Shown here piece after piece: positions 32,525 through 33,960 of a stretch of DNA of 33,960 nucleotides. The notes beneath the pieces were generated by a model, which saw nothing but the letters and a program-made list of their open reading frames with translations, did not search any database and had not been told where the DNA came from. The stretch spans positions 1 through 33,960 of the forward strand of contig CAYUIS010000049.1 in assembly GCA_964444825.1 (NCBI GenBank), given 5' to 3'. The position numbers and the translations under genes were made by a program. Each line of letters starts with the position of its first letter. Positions within the stretch are counted from its first letter, which is position 1. The stretch comes from CAYUIS01 sp964444825. Lineage in GTDB: Bacteria; Chloroflexota; Anaerolineae; B4-G1.

Positions 32525-33960
32525 ATGCACCGACGACTGCTCGTCATCGATCCAGCGACTCGGAGCTGGCGGCTGGAAACACTCCACGTCGAGACGCTGG
32601 ACAAGGATCCACGCCAGGACTATTTCGTGCTCAGCGGTGAGCCGTTATGTCAATACTTGCTGCGCCGCGATCCAGGAGGGCTGGTCATCGCCCGCGGGCC
32701 GATGCCCTTCCTATCCGGGAACAAGGCCAGCGTGGGCTACGTCTCGCCGCTCACCGGTGCGCCCCACTACAGCTTTGTCGGCGGGCGGGCGGCGGCGCAA
32801 CTGCTGAACCTCGGGTTGGATGCGGTCCTGTTTCGAGCGGAGAGAAACCAGGGTTCTGTCAGAACCCTGGTTTCTGAGGATTACGTCGTGGTGAGCGGGC
32901 GGGCGCCCGACCTGGCAGTCACGTTCAAACCATCGGGCGATCTCCCGGCAGGCCAGCGTAGTGCGTACTACTGGTTGCTGGAGCAAGAGCTGACAGGCGA
33001 TCAGCACGCCGGGAGCATCTTCACCCTGGGCGAGGGGGCGCACCTGGGCTACCGTTCGGCCAACCTGTCCGTCGAGGCGATCTACCACGCCGGGCGGGGC
33101 GGAGCAGGGGCCGTGTTCACCCGCTTTGCCTCGGCGCTGGTGTTGCGTGGCGAGCCGATGGAGCCGCCCGAGTTCCTTTTCGCTGATGACCCTGCGACGG
33201 ACTCGGGACGCCGATCCCGCTTCACCCGCAACCCCAACGCGGCGATTGCCGCGCTGCTGGACCAGCACTGCGCCCGGCTGTCCGATAGAACTGGCGGCAC
33301 CATCACCAAGCTTCTCACCACCGGCGCCGACCCATCGGGCCGGGATACGCTGCCCGCCTGGAACGCCCGCCGGCTCGGCACTCCCCTGGCCGAGCTTGGT
33401 GGTCCCCGGGTGCTGAAGGCGACCCGCCACGGCCAGACGGGCTGTCACTGGTGCCAGGTGGACTGCCGCCACTACCACTGGGTTCCCGTAGACTATACGC
33501 CTGACGGACGGGATATGCTCCTCGACGATTTTGAACCGACCTACGCCGTGTTCGCCATGCTCGGTCTGACGCCGGCCGACGATACATTGCAGGCCCAACT
33601 CGACCTCCGAGCCCAGGTCGACCAGCGGCTGATCCTGCCGATCGAACAGATGGGATGTGATGTCATGAACATCGGCGTGGGATTGGCCGCCTTGTTTGAG
33701 GGGGTGGAGCGAGGGCTCATTCCCGCCAGTGACGTGCCAGACTTCAAGTCCACCGCCCTCTCTCCCCCTGCTCAGACGGGAGGGACTGAGGGAGGGCTAG
33801 CAGCAGCCGTGGAGGCGGTGGTGATGCTGCGATCCGGCCAGGCGGCGGATTATCCGGCCCTGCGGGCGGTCGGCGACGGGCCACAGGCGCTGGCCGAAAG
33901 GTACCCGCCGATGCAGGACGTCGTGTTCACGAGCGGCAAGGGAACGCTGGGAAACGCCGG
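32525..33960 (+). CDS. Divergent aldehyde ferredoxin oxidoreductase family protein (W/Mo-bispterin), 3' end cut by window edge
   Basis: The frame is open from ATG 32525 to the window end (478 codons, no stop). AOR landmarks are recognisable in order: ARGPMPF, VSPLTGAPH, NLGLDAVLF, the pterin-binding-like HAGRGGAGAVF, then Cys307, Cys310 and Cys314 in CHWCQVDC, the 4Fe-4S cysteines (the fourth is expected beyond the window), and QMGCDVMNIGVGLAALFEGVERGLI. The usual GPEYES stretch reads EPTYAV, so conserved acidic residues near the metal may be changed. AOR enzymes oxidise aldehydes to acids (or the reverse) with ferredoxin, in the cytoplasm. A 33-nt palindrome sits inside the frame (32843-32875). 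Substrate unknown; identity as an AOR-family member is fairly sure. Confidence 0.85.
   Translation, partial: MHRRLLVIDPATRSWRLETLHVETLDKDPRQDYFVLSGEPLCQYLLRRDPGGLVIARGPMPFLSGNKASVGYVSPLTGAPHYSFVGGRAAAQLLNLGLDAVLFRAERNQGSVRTLVSEDYVVVSGRAPDLAVTFKPSGDLPAGQRSAYYWLLEQELTGDQHAGSIFTLGEGAHLGYRSANLSVEAIYHAGRGGAGAVFTRFASALVLRGEPMEPPEFLFADDPATDSGRRSRFTRNPNAAIAALLDQHCARLSDRTGGTITKLLTTGADPSGRDTLPAWNARRLGTPLAELGGPRVLKATRHGQTGCHWCQVDCRHYHWVPVDYTPDGRDMLLDDFEPTYAVFAMLGLTPADDTLQAQLDLRAQVDQRLILPIEQMGCDVMNIGVGLAALFEGVERGLIPASDVPDFKSTALSPPAQTGGTEGGLAAAVEAVVMLRSGQAADYPALRAVGDGPQALAERYPPMQDVVFTSGKGTLGNA
32843..32875. repeat. Perfect 16-bp inverted repeat with 1-nt centre inside the AOR gene
   Basis: The arm AGAAACCAGGGTTCTG (32843-32858) is exactly complementary to 32860-32875. 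The element is in frame and falls right after GLDAVLF, where AOR proteins usually continue with a short EGKA-like turn. It looks like a small palindromic repeat inserted in the coding sequence. Confidence 0.8.

Noticed and set aside
32711..33598. 295-codon leftward frame opposite the AOR gene
   Set aside because: The plus strand carries clear AOR motifs; the leftward frame has none.

Overview
The window looks like a chromosomal stretch from an uncultured Chloroflexota bacterium, probably Anaerolineae-like. The grounds are Pro/Thr-rich 'TPTPTSTP' spacers, several lipobox lipoproteins, DUF2142/GT39-type membrane proteins, a Tat-dependent DUF362 protein, and M42 and AOR family genes in one place. 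The lineage is an inference from gene content. No rRNA, tRNA, CRISPR array, transposase or phage gene was seen.

Layout. (1) 1-718, minus: the 5' part of a multi-membrane-span glycosyltransferase-like gene. A divergent promoter region separates it from (2) 833-5259, plus: a Pro/Thr-rich anchored protein, three tandem M42 metallo-aminopeptidases and a ComEA-like DNA-uptake protein. (3) 5317-12971, minus: an exopolysaccharide or surface-glycan cluster with a priming glycosylphosphotransferase, two GT4 glycosyltransferases, two extended SDR sugar-nucleotide enzymes and two methyltransferases. Its middle is visibly more A+T-rich than its neighbours. (4) 13363-14928, minus: a secreted protein of about four repeats with its own promoter, ribosome site and terminator. 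(5) 15064-24344, minus: a tight five-gene operon encoding a GH78-like rhamnosidase lipoprotein, a GT39/DUF2142 membrane protein with an extracellular sugar-binding-like insert, a TolB-like propeller lipoprotein, a MurJ/Wzx-like flippase and an alkaline-phosphatase-superfamily phosphodiesterase. (6) 24705-33960, plus: a Tat-exported DUF362 protein, a DUF6599 lipoprotein, an AIM24 protein, a fused NapH/NapG-like polyferredoxin, an M28 peptidase lipoprotein, an alpha/beta hydrolase and the first 478 codons of a divergent tungsten/molybdenum aldehyde ferredoxin oxidoreductase.

How the genes may work together. Blocks 3 and 5 look like synthesis, flipping, polymerisation and trimming of a cell-surface glycan, and block 4 may be the abundant surface protein beside it. 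Block 6 looks like a redox module: the polyferredoxin carries Fe-S sites on what are probably both sides of the membrane, and an AOR-family enzyme lies downstream. The M42 block suggests cytoplasmic peptide breakdown.

Most notable points: a fully symmetric divergent promoter (24484-24545) whose two -35 boxes lie 4 bp apart between blocks 5 and 6; loss of the catalytic YxxxK tyrosine (to His) in both SDR enzymes of the glycan cluster; a perfect 16-bp inverted repeat inserted in frame in the AOR gene; and an internal twin-arginine segment in the polyferredoxin, suggesting a dual Sec/Tat membrane protein.
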